NCBI RefSeq assembly: GCF_945859705.1 | Contig: NC_079135.1 | Coordinates: forward strand, 128,210,551 to 128,274,550 | DNA: 64,000 nucleotides | Source of the DNA: Episyrphus balteatus | Taxonomy: Eukaryota > Arthropoda > Insecta > Diptera > Syrphidae | Direction: 5' to 3' | Shown: piece by piece, positions 21,773 to 34,212 of the stretch | How the letters are laid out: each line of letters begins with the position of its first letter | Position numbering within the stretch: the first letter of the stretch is position 1 | Notes under the pieces: generated by a model | The model's database searches: none | The model's input: only the letters and a program-made list of their open reading frames with translations | What the model was told of the DNA's origin: nothing | Translations under genes and position numbers: made by a program

Positions 21773-23595
21773 GATATTATTTACAGTAAAATAGAATAAA
21801 AAGCTAATAAATTTATCAATGGGATTTCAAAAAAAAAAAAAAAAAAACAGATCCAGAAAAAGATGAATTTATTAAATAAACTTTTAAGTGTGCCATTAAA
21901 ACTTCAATGAATTTCTGTCATTTTTTATCTGTTGCGGTCTTATAAACCCTTACAAATAGTTTACTTTTGCTTCCAAATAACTTGCAAAATAAATATCATA
22001 AACCCTTGGCAGACGGTGGTAATGGTTAGCGGATAGATATAACAAAGTACACATTTGCGCAAGTAACTTTTGAAATGTCCATACTTACCGTTCTTATGGG
22101 ATTCCAATTCAAATTCCGAACTTGTTGAGTATAGATACTATACCTCGGTGTATACCTTCAATTCATATGTATCTTCTTTCGCCCATTTATTTCACAGTCA
22201 TCCAATCCCAAACCCAAAAAGTCCTCGAGCTCTCTGAGCATAAAACAAATATTACTGCCGCTCTCGAAAGACGACGACTTCGACGACATCAACGTTTGCT
22301 GCTGCTGCTGCTGCATTGGCTGCTCGATAACCTGAAATCTGAAATCTGGGAATGTAATATTTTCAATCACAAACCACCATCTGCTGGGCAAATTGAATTT
22401 AAATATTTACCAGGCATGGAATGTGTCTATATACCCAATATATACCCACTCTACATATTTCAAGTGTAGTGGTTGGGAGATGGTGAAAGGGAGCATATAC
22501 ACAGACAATCCTGCCTGAATTGGTGGACTACTCTTCTCTTCCTTTCCCGTGTCATCGTCCTTCTTCCTCGATTACACATCATGACAACAGCATCCAAACA
22601 CAATGGGATTTTTCAAATTTTTATTTCGAGTCAATTTTTGATTTCGTTCCCATGTTGACAAACAGGATTCTCACAGGATTCACTGAAATCCTAAGCATTA
22701 TATTGAGTGATGTGAATGTAGGTACCAGAATGAAAGAATGAAGAAAAAACACATCAATTTCTTCTATTTTCATGGGACTTGAATGCCATTTGTTGATTCC
22801 TGTGGGTTTCTGGAGAGGATCCTTCGCACTGCCTTTGCCTCTAACTCTGATGATAAGCCGATTATGCCTCGACGTTGTTCCTTTTTGTATGTTGTTGCAG
22901 AAGATTGGATATGGCAGTGGCATCAGTCCTTCGTCATTTCACATCGACATAACATTGGGTCGTATTTTCAGTCTTCACTTTTGCTCGCATCACACCTCTC
23001 CATCGGAATGGATTGTTCCAACTTTCATATATATTGGAAGATATCTGCTCTCTGGCACATCCTTGCAAGAATGAATTTTCTTTCTTCTTCTTTTACTTCG
23101 GTTTCTTCACCCGACATGACTCTAATATACGACTATACGACTGACAGAGTGGTGTGCGATGAAATCGTGATTAGTTGGGGGAATTTGGGGTTTCTTTGCA
23201 TTGTATGATTATTTGAGCCATCTTCGTAGTCATCATATTGAATTTGCAAGGAAAAGTGAGTCCTTGAGACAACTCTCCTCAAGTGGATAGTGGGTATATA
23301 AAAGTTGGAAAATCTTATTAAAATCAATTTTCCTTCAATAAGGAGTTGGTATTCGTATTGGTACAAAGATACACTGTAAAAAGGACCTCTATGAAATTTT
23401 GCTTTAGGGAATAGACTTGGAAGTCAGAAATCAATTTAGATAGTCAGCAACCAATTTTGCACTATATTAAGCGAATACCAAATTGGAAGTCTCGAATAGA
23501 ACTAAGCAGAAAAGTTTACATTCGTGTAGTGTGGTTCATATAGAAATCTCATACTTAGGAGTGAGTTTGTCTCTTTAAACATAATACGCAACAAC
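21773..23595. other. Unassigned, less AT-rich DNA
   Basis: A unique-looking stretch with many overlapping short frames on both strands, including a 141-codon plus frame (22783-23208) with no recognisable domain and a possible minus-strand exon listed separately. No start or splice context singles out a gene. Confidence 0.4.
22158..22391 (-). CDS. Possible terminal exon, unknown protein (weak)
   Basis: The minus frame has a run of six glutamines, a serine-rich stretch, then LRELEDFLGLGLDD and a basic end before a TGA. In the part after the acceptor-like TTTCAGATTTCAG (about 22330-22345) many codons end in G or C (GAG, CAG, AAG, CTC, GAC, AGC), unlike the AT-rich background, which is what a fly exon would show. 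Against this, a (CTG)n microsatellite can create such a frame by chance, the opposite strand is open too, and no partner exon was found. I do not recognise the protein. Confidence 0.22.
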   Translation of the reverse strand: MPSRWWFVIENITFPDFRFQVIEQPMQQQQQQTLMSSKSSSFESGSNICFMLRELEDFLGLGLDDCEINGRKKIHMN

Positions 23596-23700
23596 GTTCT
23601 TCTTCTTTCATAATCTTCAATATCGACGACAATCATGATCTGTAATGGGACCCCAACTCTCCCACTTTACTGCTTCACATTATTGCTAAATAAGTGGGCT
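23596..23700 (-). pseudogene. Remnant of an RTE-type retrotransposon 3' end
   Basis: TTCTTCTTCTTT is followed by a diverged match to the 3' end of the RTE element at 31956-34198, best seen at CTCCCACTTTACTGCTTCACA against ATCCCACGTAACTGCTTCACA. Only about 100 bp of 3' end remain. The match is by eye at roughly three bases in four over the best 40. Confidence 0.45.
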
Positions 23701-23785
23701 TAACATAACGTAACGTAATGTAACGTAACGTAATGTAACGCAACGTAACGTAATGTAACGTAATACAGCATAACGTAACGGAAGA
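23700..23785. repeat. (TAACG/TAATG)n pentanucleotide tract
   Basis: About 16 five-base units alternating TAACG with TAATG or TAACGCAACG variants. It directly follows the RTE remnant. Slippage on a short seed is the likely origin. Confidence 0.85.
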
Positions 23786-25379
23786 ACGTTCAACCTTATG
23801 TAACTGTTGGATTGTCATATGTCACGCACGACTACAATACAAAATTTCTCGCATCATGGATCATCTTTGAAAATGTGTAAATTTTATAGATGGTCTTTGG
23901 CAAGCCTTAAAAGCTGTTAAAATTCTGCGAAAAAAACCATAAGTTGCCCGAATGTTCTTAAGTAAGCAACATAAAATTGATTGTGAAAAAACAATCAATT
24001 TCAGAATTAAAATCAGCAAATTTAGACATTCGATGATAAAACAAAAGAGCTGAGCAGCAAACCTGATTTGAATTTTTTTAAGATCCAAGAAAGCTCTAAC
24101 TCGAATTATTTTTTTATCTGTATTCTTTCAGTGTACTACTGCAATATTCTCTCCACTCAAATAGTATTACTTTTATATTTAAGTAAAGTATATCTCCAAA
24201 ACGAAACTCAATATGCCTTCAATAAAACCAAAGATAGGATTCACTTTCAAAGTGTTCCTTAAACAAAAAACCATCTCAACGAGTACAAACGAACGAAAAC
24301 AAGAACCGACCGCTTTCAATATTTAAATTGAGGCCAATTCCCGGAATATCCTTGCAAAATATCATCTTACTAGAGAAAAAGAGTGCACGTCTTATCTAGG
24401 AGGCCGATATGACAACACGACGACGACTTTGAACAACGACGAAGACGATGATGATGATGATAAAGAACTACATCAACAAAGACGACGACAACGAACAACG
24501 TCGTCGACGGACATCTCTCTGTCGGAGGATCTTCAAAGTAGAAATTGTTCAGTGACCATGTAATTCGATTAAAATTGGAACAAACGCATCATCATCTCCA
24601 TCATCATCTGTGTTCAGTTTAGTACTAGTATAGTATTCACCATCATCGTTCTAACCAAAGAACAGCACATGGCAAAAAGGAAAAGGATATCACAAAAAAT
24701 CGCGGCGTATTAATTCTACTTGACAGTTTCTAGCGAACTGTCTGCTAACCCATGTTTGGACAATTTGTCCAATGCCACCCTTGAAGGGGGATCCCTTTAG
24801 AATAAATAAAAAAAAAAAAAAAAATAGAAAACAAAAGAATAGAAAATAAAGCTAAACCCTAAAAAAAAAGAAATAATAAAAACCCTCATCAAACAAGTAA
24901 AACAAAACAAATAAACTGGCGCGCAATTATTTTCGAATGAATAATGACCGAACATAGAATATGGAGCGTCTTCCATAAATTCAGATCATCCAATTAGCAA
25001 GGAAACTCTTGATAAATAGTCTTTTCGTACAAAAACTCTACGGCATCCCATAGTTCAGGGACGGATAAAGGGTGAGGGTGGACATTTTAACGTCTCAAGA
25101 GCTTCGAGTAAACTTTTAATAAAGAAATTTTGTGTCTACAATAAGTAACCTCAAAAACTGAACAATTATTTTAAGCAGTAATTTTGGGGTAGCCCGTATC
25201 ACCTGTTTGGCAATATCCAAATTTGTAACAACCCGTTAGTACAGATAAAAAAAAAGTATTAAAAATTAAAAAATATAAATCATAGAATTAAACGATACAA
25301 AAAGGTCCAAAAAAGTCGGTCTGAAAAAAATTAAAAATGTATAAAAATTCAGAACTAAAATATTGTACTCTCCAAAATT
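23786..25379. other. Unassigned DNA with ACG/ATG triplet runs
   Basis: 24.41-24.64 kb is rich in ACGACGACG and GATGATGATG triplets. A frame without ATG runs from about 24330 to 24562 and has an acidic run, but it looks like triplet-repeat drift rather than an exon. The remainder is AT-rich and featureless. Confidence 0.4.
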
Positions 25380-28300
25380 CAAAAATTTAATATTCATACT
25401 CAAATATGACCTGTGAATAGGTAATAAAAATATAAGCCAATAATAGCAAAATGTCAACATTTAGGGCAACGATAAGCTTGAAAATGAGATTTTGATAATC
25501 GAGGTTCTTAAATTTGGAATTTTGGATGGGAATAAAGTGTTTTTGGTAGTCTGCAAACTGTGATATTGGCAGATGATATTGAACATTTTGGAATACAAAA
25601 TTCATAACTTTGATGATTTTGGTCAGTAATTGGGATTTTGGTATAATTTCAATTATATAATTTTTATTTTAAGAATATGAAAATCTTAAATCTAAGCATT
25701 TACTCTAAATTTTGAAAATGTATACATTTTAAATTTTGATTATTCGGTACTTTATTAATATTCTGAATAAGTAAACCGAAGATTTTTACATCGGGTTTTA
25801 TTACTCAGAACTGGTATAGCAATTTTAAAATTTTTTGAGAACTGCGATTTTGGGACTTAAATATTGGAGATCTTTATAATTTGGTTATATTCATATTTCG
25901 GATTTTCAAATTTACAATTTGGTTTTTGGTATCCTTTCGTTCGCAATTTTTCCATAAGGGAAAGAAGTTTTGTGTTTTAATTTTATTTACAGAATTTTCA
26001 TACTCAGGTTTTTGATACCAGAAATTTTGAAACAAAAAAATACAGCCTGGTCGATTTTGGTATTCGGAATTGCTGTAATTGATTTTGAAATTTTTGATTT
26101 TGACCAAAGGGATTCAAAGATTTATGCTACAAGTTTCGAGAATGCAATAATTTCTGATTTTGATGTTGAGAATTGTGTATGGGATTTTGTTATTGAGTTT
26201 TTGAATCGTAATAAAATAAAATGCATGACTGGGGTAGCACGTATGTACTTGCTCTTATGCTTAAAGCTACTCTAATGTTCAAGAAAATTAAGAAAATTTA
26301 AAATTTGATATTTTCAAGAAATTAAAAAAAATAAAATCTGTTTTTATAATTGATTAAATACTGTTTTAAATGATCTTTCACAATAAAACCAAGTATGCCA
26401 GTTTACTTCTTGTATAAAAAGGAATTTTTAGAAAAAAAATTTCGAAAATCGTTAGAGCCGTTTTTTAAAAAAATAATTTTTTATATACCTACAAATATTT
26501 TCTAACATTTTTCAAAAAAAAAAGTTGGTATGCCATATTGAAGAAATAATTTATTTATACGCATAAAATTTCAAAATTTTTCATAAACCCATTTTCAAAA
26601 AATTGATTTTTCAAAAAAAAATTTTGATATATTCTTTAAAAATCCAAAAATGAGTTTTTTGAAAACTTTCTGTTTTTGAAAAAAATTAACTTTTCTATTT
26701 CCGTTACATGACAGGTACCGTTAGTTTTGGTCCTAACAAAAAAAATTTCAATTTGTCCTCTAGGGAATCACCCAAATCTGTTAACTACCAAGTTTGAACA
26801 AAATCACTCAAATAGTTTAGGCTGTAGCTCTTAGGTCCAATTTATTCACACTCCATTAAATTTAAAGTCGCCATTAAAAAAGGGAAATTTTATAATTTGT
26901 ATGCGATTTGACAGTTTTATAATTTTTAATGGAGCCTTTAAAAATAATGGAGAGTGAATAAATTGGGCCTTAGATACTTATTTTAACATCGGGTATTTCA
27001 ATTTTAAGAGTTTTCATACTTGGTACTTCTTGTACTTTTTGGGTACCTAATTGTAATTTTGAAAAAAGGGTTTATTTTATTCAAGTTTTGTCGAAATTTG
27101 AATTTTGATATTCATGATCTCAGGATATCTACCCTTCTGCTAAGAATTTTGTGGATTTACGGCTTTCAAGTTCCAATTTCTGCTATTCCGGTATTTTTGG
27201 TGTTTATAATGTTGTATTGGGAATTTTAGTGCTTGGGGTTTAAACATTTAAAATAGGTAGGTATACATTTATGAAGAATTCGTGGTGATTTTTATGTAAT
27301 GTTTTTGGTGTTGTGATTTTTTTTTTGTTCAGTTGACAAAAGGAATTTTTGTGTTTCAAATTTCATGTTTGAGATTTTGATATAGAAAATTTTGATGTTT
27401 AAAACTTCTTGTGTAAGAACTCGGTATGTTTTGAAGAACTAGGAAAAATAGATTTTTTGAAATTCTGTCTTTATTGACGGAATTAACATACAAAGGGGTT
27501 CTTGTGCCCGAAATTTCAATATTCAGAATTTAGATTTTCAGAATGCTATCTAAAAATTTTAGTTTTCAATAATTTGATATTCAATGTTTTATGTACAAAC
27601 ATTCAATGTTTTTTATACATGGAATTTTGGGTTAAGTACTTTTGAGGCATGTGGGTTTTTACTTATGAAATGGATACTTGGAGTTTTGACAGGTAAAAGT
27701 TCGTTGTTCGGAATTTGGAAACTTGATATCATTTTGATATTTCAATTTCGTTGTTGGAGATTTCAATATTCGGAATTTTGATCCATTTTTTCGTTCCAGA
27801 TTTTGTTTTTTATCAATTCCTATTATTTTGAGTTCTCGAAATGAAAATCTGTATGAATTTTAGAGGTTTAAGTATCGAAAAGTGAAGTTTATATGCAATG
27901 ATTTCACTTTTTTAAAGATGCTTTCATTCTCAGAGCTAAGAACATTTTATTTTCTATATTTTTCGAGATTTACAGTTGAACGAATAGATAAAATAGTGTA
28001 GGTATCTATTTAAAATTATTTTCAGATTTTAAAAATTTTTTTAAAAATTAAAACTTCTGGTTTTAGAACTCGGTATGTTGTGAATTAGGACAAATAAATT
28101 TTTTGAAATTCCGTCTTAATGGATTTTATCATACAAAGGTCTTCTTGTGTCCGAAATTTTGATATTAAGAATTTAGATTTTCAGAACGCTATCCAAAAGT
28201 TTTTGTTTTTCAATATTTTGATATTCAAGATTTTATGGAATTTTGGTTTTTGTACTTTTAAGGAATGTGGTTTTTACTTATAAAATTTGAATTGGATGTA

Positions 28301-28690
28301 TGGAGTTTCGATAGTTAAAATTTCGATGTTTAGAATTTTTAAACTTGATATCATGTTGATATTTCAATTTCGTTGTTGGAGATTTCAGTATTCAAAATTT
28401 TGATCGATTTTTTCGTTCCAGATTTAGTTTCTTATTTTTTCCTATTATTTTGAGTTCTCGAATCTGTTGAAAACTGAAATGAAAACCGAAAAGACTGAAA
28501 ATCTAAAATAATAATTTGTATGAATTTTTATTGAAAAGTAAAGTCTATATGCAATCCTTTCACTTTTTTAAGGATACTATCATTCTCAGAGCTAAAAACA
28601 TTTTTTTTTCTATATTTTTAGAGTTTAAAGTGGAAAGAATAGATAAACCAGTGTATTGAAAATTATTTTCAGATTTTAAAAATATTAAAC
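25380..28690. repeat. AT-rich tract of recurring GAATTTTGATATTC-like words
   Basis: Words of the form TTTTGATATTCNGAATTT recur irregularly (for example near 26060, 27100, 27520, 27770, 28160 and 28380) in otherwise simple AT-rich DNA. Short open frames such as 25970-26275 follow from the words having few stop codons and carry no domain. It may be an old, decayed tandem array. Confidence 0.5.
27401..28690. repeat. ~650-bp tandem duplication
   Basis: Copy 1 is about 27401-28049 and copy 2 about 28050-28690. Both begin AAAACTTCT...AGAACTCGGTATGTT, then share TTAGATTTTCAGAA(T/C)GCTATC, TTTCAATTTCGTTGTTGGAG and an end near AAAATTATTTTCAGATTTT. Small indels and substitutions throughout show the duplication is old. 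Confidence 0.85.
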
Positions 28691-30113
28691 GGGTAGATTG
28701 TAAGCCCCCCTTAAGAAATCATTGATCCCGCTCATGAAAGGCAACAGTATAGCAAAAGTCGGTTTTTCCATCGTGCCCGAGTTTTTCCCCCTTTTTTTTG
28801 TATCCTAGTGGATGCGTAGCGGAACTTTTCTTCACTTCCCACTCCCAAAGACCAAAAAGTATAGTAGAGTCGATCCTTGGTGTGTTTTGTACCATTGCGT
28901 TGCCTGATGATTCCCTCCTTGGTTTGGCGTTGTGCGGAAAGCATATTTGAAAATTATGACATATTGTATTGTGTGTTGTGTTGGTTGGGGCTGAAGAAAG
29001 CAGGATCTGCTATATTAAAGCTGATTGAGGGAAAAAAGAACCATTTTGTAACCCCTCTTCACTCACAGGATGACAGTAAATAACCAAAGTTGAATCATTT
29101 GAACACAGTATAGTAAAGTCGACTCGAGAACGAGCTGGCTTGGCTGGTGTACTTTTTGTACTTTGTTGCTTCTATTCGTTTTATTTTTTTTTCTCCAACG
29201 AACTCTCATTATGTTCGCAGTTAATAATAATTTAAACTTTTTCATTGGCTGTTGGATGGAAGAATACAACAAAAATAATAAATATATTTTTTTTCTCTAA
29301 ATCAAAAAGGAAAGATATTGTTTCCTGGATGATGATGGTGGTTGAAGATGGGGTTGTTTTTTGTTGCGGAAAAGTTTTTTTTCTGCTTCAATTAAATTTT
29401 TCCGGCCAAAATGAGAGGAATTCACGCACAGACAGACAGATAGAGAGACACAGAGAAAGTTGAAATATTAGATTTTGTTGCGGAACAAGAATTTCAACGC
29501 CAATAAGGAGATGATGACATTTGTCATGAGAAGTAGGTATGAGTTGTTTTTTTTTTTTTGTTTCTTGTTTGTTTGAGTATATTAGGCGATAGATGATGAT
29601 GATAATGACGATGTTTATCATGTCATATGTCAAGAGAATATTCAACGAAAAAATATAAACAGATTTGTGGGAATGAATAGGTTTGTCGTTTTGAGAATGG
29701 GAAACAGGAAAATGTGGAATTTAGAAAATATATAAAAAAACTTCGGGAAATTATTAGGTAGGTACTTGTCGAGCAATCTGTCTCTAGAGTGTAACTTTGT
29801 TGAACAAAAAATATTTTCTTATGCAAATATGAACAATAGAACCAAATGAACCATGTACCCAAGTATACTAACCATGTTGAAGGTAGATATATTATTTTTT
29901 GACCTGCACTGCATCAGAATAAGGAAGTTCTGCTTTCTGGTGTTCTGAAGCAGAATAGTTCCGATTTGGCTGAGTTTATTTTAAAACTCCGAAATTCAAA
30001 AAGGCGTCATTTTTGTGTTTGGTTCTTCCGACAAATGATGTTTAGCATGACAACTTTTTTTGGGGTATTTTTGTTTGGTTTTTTTTTATTTTTAGCAATT
30101 TTTCGGAGCTTTC
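28691..30113. other. Unassigned DNA
   Basis: Mixed composition with no recognisable gene. A 70-codon minus frame (28732-28944) and a 68-codon plus frame (28877-29083) overlap and show no domain. A short (ACAGACAG/ATAGAGAG) run lies near 29427 and (GATGAT) runs near 29590. Confidence 0.4.
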
Positions 30114-30703
30114 AAAAGTACCTTAAAACACCTGTGGAGATCTGTTGCACATGACCCAGTCACCAGTAATCTCAGTTTCAAATTTCGACATGGTTGGCTT
30201 TTAAAAATTCTTGCTTTTTTTTATAGACATCGTAGAAATATGATTGAAATGTCATATGAAAGGTGAAATAGTATTCTTCCCGATAATATAAAATTTATTA
30301 AAGGTTGTCATAGAAAAAAATTGATTTAATAATGTGAGAAGTAAAAAACATATCAGTTTTTGCTTTTTTGATGAAAATATATTTAGTTCAAGAAATTCTA
30401 GCTCTTTTTGTAGATATCGTATAGACATGATCGGTATTAATATTTTGAGCTTTTAAATGCTATACAATTTATTATAAGTTTTCATAGAAAAAATGAATTT
30501 AATGGTGTTAGAAAGAAATATTGTTTTTTTTTTTTTTGCCTTTTTTACCAAAAATGATTGTTTTCAAGAAATTATTTTTGTATTTTTTGCGCATTGCTTG
30601 CAAATAAATAGTTTTTAGATAATTTTTTTTAAAACAAAAGCACACACAACCTGTTTTCTTATGACGTTATCACGTAAAATTATCGTCCGTTACAGAAAAC
30701 CAC
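30114..30703 (+). mobile_element. Partial copy C of the unclassified repeat
   Basis: It starts in the CCTTAAAACACCTGTGGAGA block and runs to TGACGTTATCACGTAAAAT, so it corresponds to the second half of copies A (15018-15786) and B. The left half is missing. Several indels show it is older than copy A. Confidence 0.7.
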
Positions 30704-31877
30704 TTTTTTCTATGATACTTAATTGAGTTTTTCTTTCATAATTTTTGAACTAAGAAAGGGCTAACAAAAAAATGTGATGTAATTGCGATGGTTAATTGAG
30801 AAAAAGTGTAAAAAAAAAAACAATTTTTACACTGAAAAAAAAAAAAAAATTTGATAACATGAAAAAAGTTTTTCTCATAATTTTTCAACTCAGCGTGAGC
30901 TAACGAAAAACATAATGGGATTTATTGGAATTACCATGTTCTGTTGAGAAAGGTTAAAAAAGGTACTACCTATTCGTGTACTGAAAAAAATCCACCTTAT
31001 ACAACATTTTTTATTTGTTGTTTTCTAGGTGCACATATGTCAAAACAAAAAAAAAAAACAAATGATTAATACACTTGAAAAAATATTTGTATTTTGTGGT
31101 TTTTAAGGTGAAATAAAACAAATCAACTAAAGCTTGTTAATAGGAATGTTATATGAACTACATTCAATCAAGTAAAAATTCTAAGTCAAATAAATAACAT
31201 TTTGCAAGGTGCAGTGCCCAAATTATAAATTAAAAAGCCCACTGTGGTGTATGCGTACTATTTTTTTTTTTTTTTTTTCTAAAAAAATTATGAAACTAGT
31301 TGGCAAAGGCCATCCAACTATAGTTGAGATGATGAAAATAAAAGTGTTAAATCGACGATTTTTACAATGAACAAAAAAGTATTGTTTTTGTGTTTTTGAG
31401 GTGAATAAAAAAATGCTTCTATTATTTTTAAATAAAGAGTAGAATAGCGAAAATCAAAGTTGGGCTATCCTGTGTTAACCTTGGACAAACAAACCACGAT
31501 TTTAAACCAACGATTTTTTCACAGGAAAAATAATCATAATTTTTTCCATTTCTTATAAAAAAAAATGTTTTTTATTGTATCTTTTGAACAAAATATTGGA
31601 ATAAAACAAAAGTTGAGCTAAACTAAGGTTGAGCAAACGAACCACAGCGCAAAACCAACAGTTTTCACGATGAATAAAAAAAACTTATTTTTGTGATTTT
31701 TTAGGTAAAAAAAAAATAATTCCGTTACAATTTTAGAACTAAGAGTAGGCTAACGAAAAAAAATGTTGGGTTATCCTGGGCTAAATTTGGGCAATCGAGC
31801 CAGGCAGGTTTGAAAAAAAAAAAAAAAAAAACATTAGGAGGTGGCAAACATCACATAGCCTTAAATTTTTTTATTAT
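30704..31877. repeat. Degenerate ~150-bp tandem repeat
   Basis: Blocks resembling CAACGATTTTCACGATGAATAAAAA followed by TTTTTGTGTTTTTTAGGTGAA recur near 31353, 31508 and 31656, about 150 bp apart. Blocks like GAACTAAGAGTAGGCTAACGAAAA occur near 30750, 30888 and 31735. Units are strongly diverged and full of A and T runs. No gene. Confidence 0.5.
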
Positions 31878-31896
31878 ACTTACGGGACACCCTGTA
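31878..31896. mobile_element. Solo terminus like that of the 1077-bp MITE
   Basis: TTACGGGACACCCTGTA matches the last bases of the 1077-bp MITE (TTACTTTTGGGACACCCTG plus TA) with a short gap. Only this one end is visible, so it is a broken relic or a chance match. Confidence 0.4.
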
Positions 31897-31955
31897 TATT
31901 TAGGAATTGTGGCAAACAATGCGAGAATACTTTAGAACACTATGCACTTATTTAA

Positions 31956-34198
31956 TATCTTCTTCTTCCTTTTTCTCGGCGCTGTTATGATCTCGATGTC
32001 GAGGGGATCATAACTATCCCACGTAACTGCTTCACACTAGTGATCCGCCTGTGGGGTTCGCCGGGTTGACCTCAGAAATCGGCGGCAAGCCTCCCGGTTT
32101 TGTATTATTCCATTTCTAAGGCCAACTGAATGCTGGTGGTTTTGCATTTGCTTGTACCAGGAGTTTTTAGGCCTACCTTTCTTTCTATTTCGTGTTGGAA
32201 CGTTGTATGATATTGCTTTTTTGACGGGGTTCTCAGGATCTCTCCTTTGAACATGGCAATACCAACTGAGTCGGTCGTGTTCAATTTTTTGGGAGATGGT
32301 GTTTTTAACATGAAGGCTTTCTCGGATCTTCGTACTTCTAATTCTATCAAGCTTTGTTACTCCTGCTGTCATGCGAAGCATCTTCATCTCAGCTGCCGTT
32401 AACTTACTCTCATACTTTTTGTACATTGTCCAACATTGTGAACCGTATGTGAGTGCTGGACGCACAACTGCGGTGTAGAGTCTTCCTTTCAGCTTAGGGG
32501 GCATTTTTCGATCACAGAAGATGGCAGAATTTTCCCGCCACTTCATCCACCCTACGCTTACGCGATGATTGATATCGTCATCACAAGTACCTTCGTTATT
32601 TATCATAGACCCCAGATATTTAAACTTTTCACACTTGGGAAGCACTACACCATTCAAATAAATGTCAGGAATAGGCCTGTGTGGATCAGAAAATGGGCAG
32701 CATATTTATTCTGTCTTTTTCGCGCTTATGCGGTACCCACTACCTTCTAGAACATCCACCCATACATCAAGTGCTCTTTGCAGGGATATCGGGTCTTCAC
32801 TTATGATGGCTCCATCGTCAGCAAAGAAAAACTGATGCACTTTTGGGTCCGTCACTTTGCCTTGAAGCAGGTAATCAAGAACCGGTAATAAAGAGCAGAG
32901 GACTCAAGACGCTTGCCTGGTGTACACCTACAGTGATTTCGAATTCTTCGGTGACTCCAGCTGCACATCTTACTTTAGTTACAGCTCCATCATACATGTC
33001 TATAATTATCCGCACATAGGTTTCCGGAACTCCTCGTTGTCTGAGGGCCACCCATATCAGATCTCGTGGTTGTCGATCGAATGCTTTTTCAAAATCAACC
33101 AATACCACATGCAAATCCTCCAAGGAGTCTCGATGTTTTTCCATAATGATTCTTATACTCTGGATTGCATCTGTGGTTGATTTACCCGCAACAAACCCGC
33201 ACTGGTCATCAGATAGCCTTATTATTTTTCGCAGTCGGCTACCCAAGACTAGCTCAACGATCTTCATGGTGTGTGACATCAGCTTAATCGAACGGTAATT
33301 ATCACAGCTTCGAGTATCACCCTTTCCTTTGTATATTGGAAGAAGGTAACTTTCCCTCCATTGATTAGGCATTCGATCACCTCGTATAAGCTTGGAAACA
33401 AGAACCATGAGCCATCTAGACCCGATGTCTCCCATCTTTTTCCAAAACTCTGAGGGTATTTCGTCTGGCCCAACAGCTTTTCCCTTTTTGGAGTATTTTA
33501 CAGCCTCACTAACTTCTTCTACTGTGACATCGGATACTTCGCTTAAGTTAGGTGAAGCTATTGGAAAGTGTAGCCTTGGAAATTGTTCATTTAGAAGTTC
33601 GTCACAATACTGTCGCCACCTGTGGAGGATTTCGTCGTTTTATACAAGTAGTTGGCCTTGAGCATTGTTAATAAACTTCGGCGAACAGATCTCCTGAGCA
33701 TTTCTTCTTCTTTGAGCGGCTATTTTGAAAATGGTTGCGCCCTTATTCACGTTTTGTCGTAGCTCTTGAATAGCACCAGCAGTCGGGGTAGAAATTTCAT
33801 CTAGCTCCCGATATAGGTCTTCCGTATTCTTGGCTTGAATTTGGGCACATATCTTCTTCGCTTCTTTCTTGCAGTTTCTGTATTCCACTTCGAGGCGTGA
33901 CTTTTGCTCTGTATTATTAGAGGGGCACTTCGACCAAGCTTTGAAAGCCATTTTCTTTTTACTTACAACTGCTTTAGCTTCATCATTCCACCACCATGTT
34001 TCTTTGCCTTGTTGGTTGTGTCCTTTTGAAACCCCTAACAGTGTTTTGGCTTTTTCTATGCAAGTTCGCTGTAGGAGGTCCCACATACTTTGTGCTGTAC
34101 TCTCTTCATTTCGAAAAATGTTGGTGTTGTTATACAGATAGTTTTGCATATTCGAAATAAAAGCTTCGCCTTTTTCCTTATCCAGATTATACCATTTG
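31956..34198 (-). mobile_element. 5'-truncated RTE-clade non-LTR retrotransposon
   Basis: A minus-strand insertion flanked by ATGCACTTATTTAA at 31942-31955 and 34199-34212, a 14-bp target duplication typical of target-primed reverse transcription. The 3' end is a short AAG-rich tail (CTTCTTCTTCC on the plus strand). The 5' part encoding the endonuclease is absent and the element begins inside the linker ahead of the reverse transcriptase. The ATG used by the upstream frame at 34213-34215 lies in flanking DNA, so it is not the native start. Confidence 0.88.
32037..34198 (-). pseudogene. RTE reverse transcriptase (broken)
   Basis: One frame is readable from 34198 to about 32875, broken only by a TAA at 33640-33642. 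It includes the LLPIYKGKGDTRSCDNYR block, the FVAGKSTTDAI block, the VDFEKAFD block (first catalytic aspartate) and VHQASVLSPLLF, where the family normally has QGSVLSP. A frameshift near 32880 moves the frame; FFFADDGAI (catalytic FADD) follows at about 32815-32840, then a TAA near 32704, then the thumb and C-terminal region with GRPKNSWYKQMQ to the stop at 32037. So there are two stops and one frameshift, and the protein cannot be made whole. Confidence 0.88.
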
Positions 34199-34212
34199 AT
34201 GCACTTATTTAA

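Noticed and set aside
22783..23208. 141-codon plus frame in the less AT-rich region
   Set aside because: No domain, no codon signature, and overlapping frames of similar length on both strands. Listed only as unassigned DNA.
23596..23700. TTCTTCTTC start considered as a splice acceptor tract
   Set aside because: The following sequence matches the RTE 3' end better than an exon, and no open frame follows.
23700..23785. Pentanucleotide tract considered as a telomere-like repeat
   Set aside because: TAACG/TAATG is irregular and only ~85 bp, without the TTAGG unit of insect telomeres. Simple slippage next to an RTE relic explains it.
24330..24562. Frame without ATG containing an acidic DDDDD run
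   Set aside because: Explained by GAC/GAT triplet repeats. No start codon or splice evidence.
32105..32350. 81-codon minus frame, similar to the frame at 39124-39363
   Set aside because: It is an out-of-frame reading of the RTE C-terminal region. The frame with GRPKNSWYKQMQ is the real one. Similarity between the two copies reflects shared DNA.
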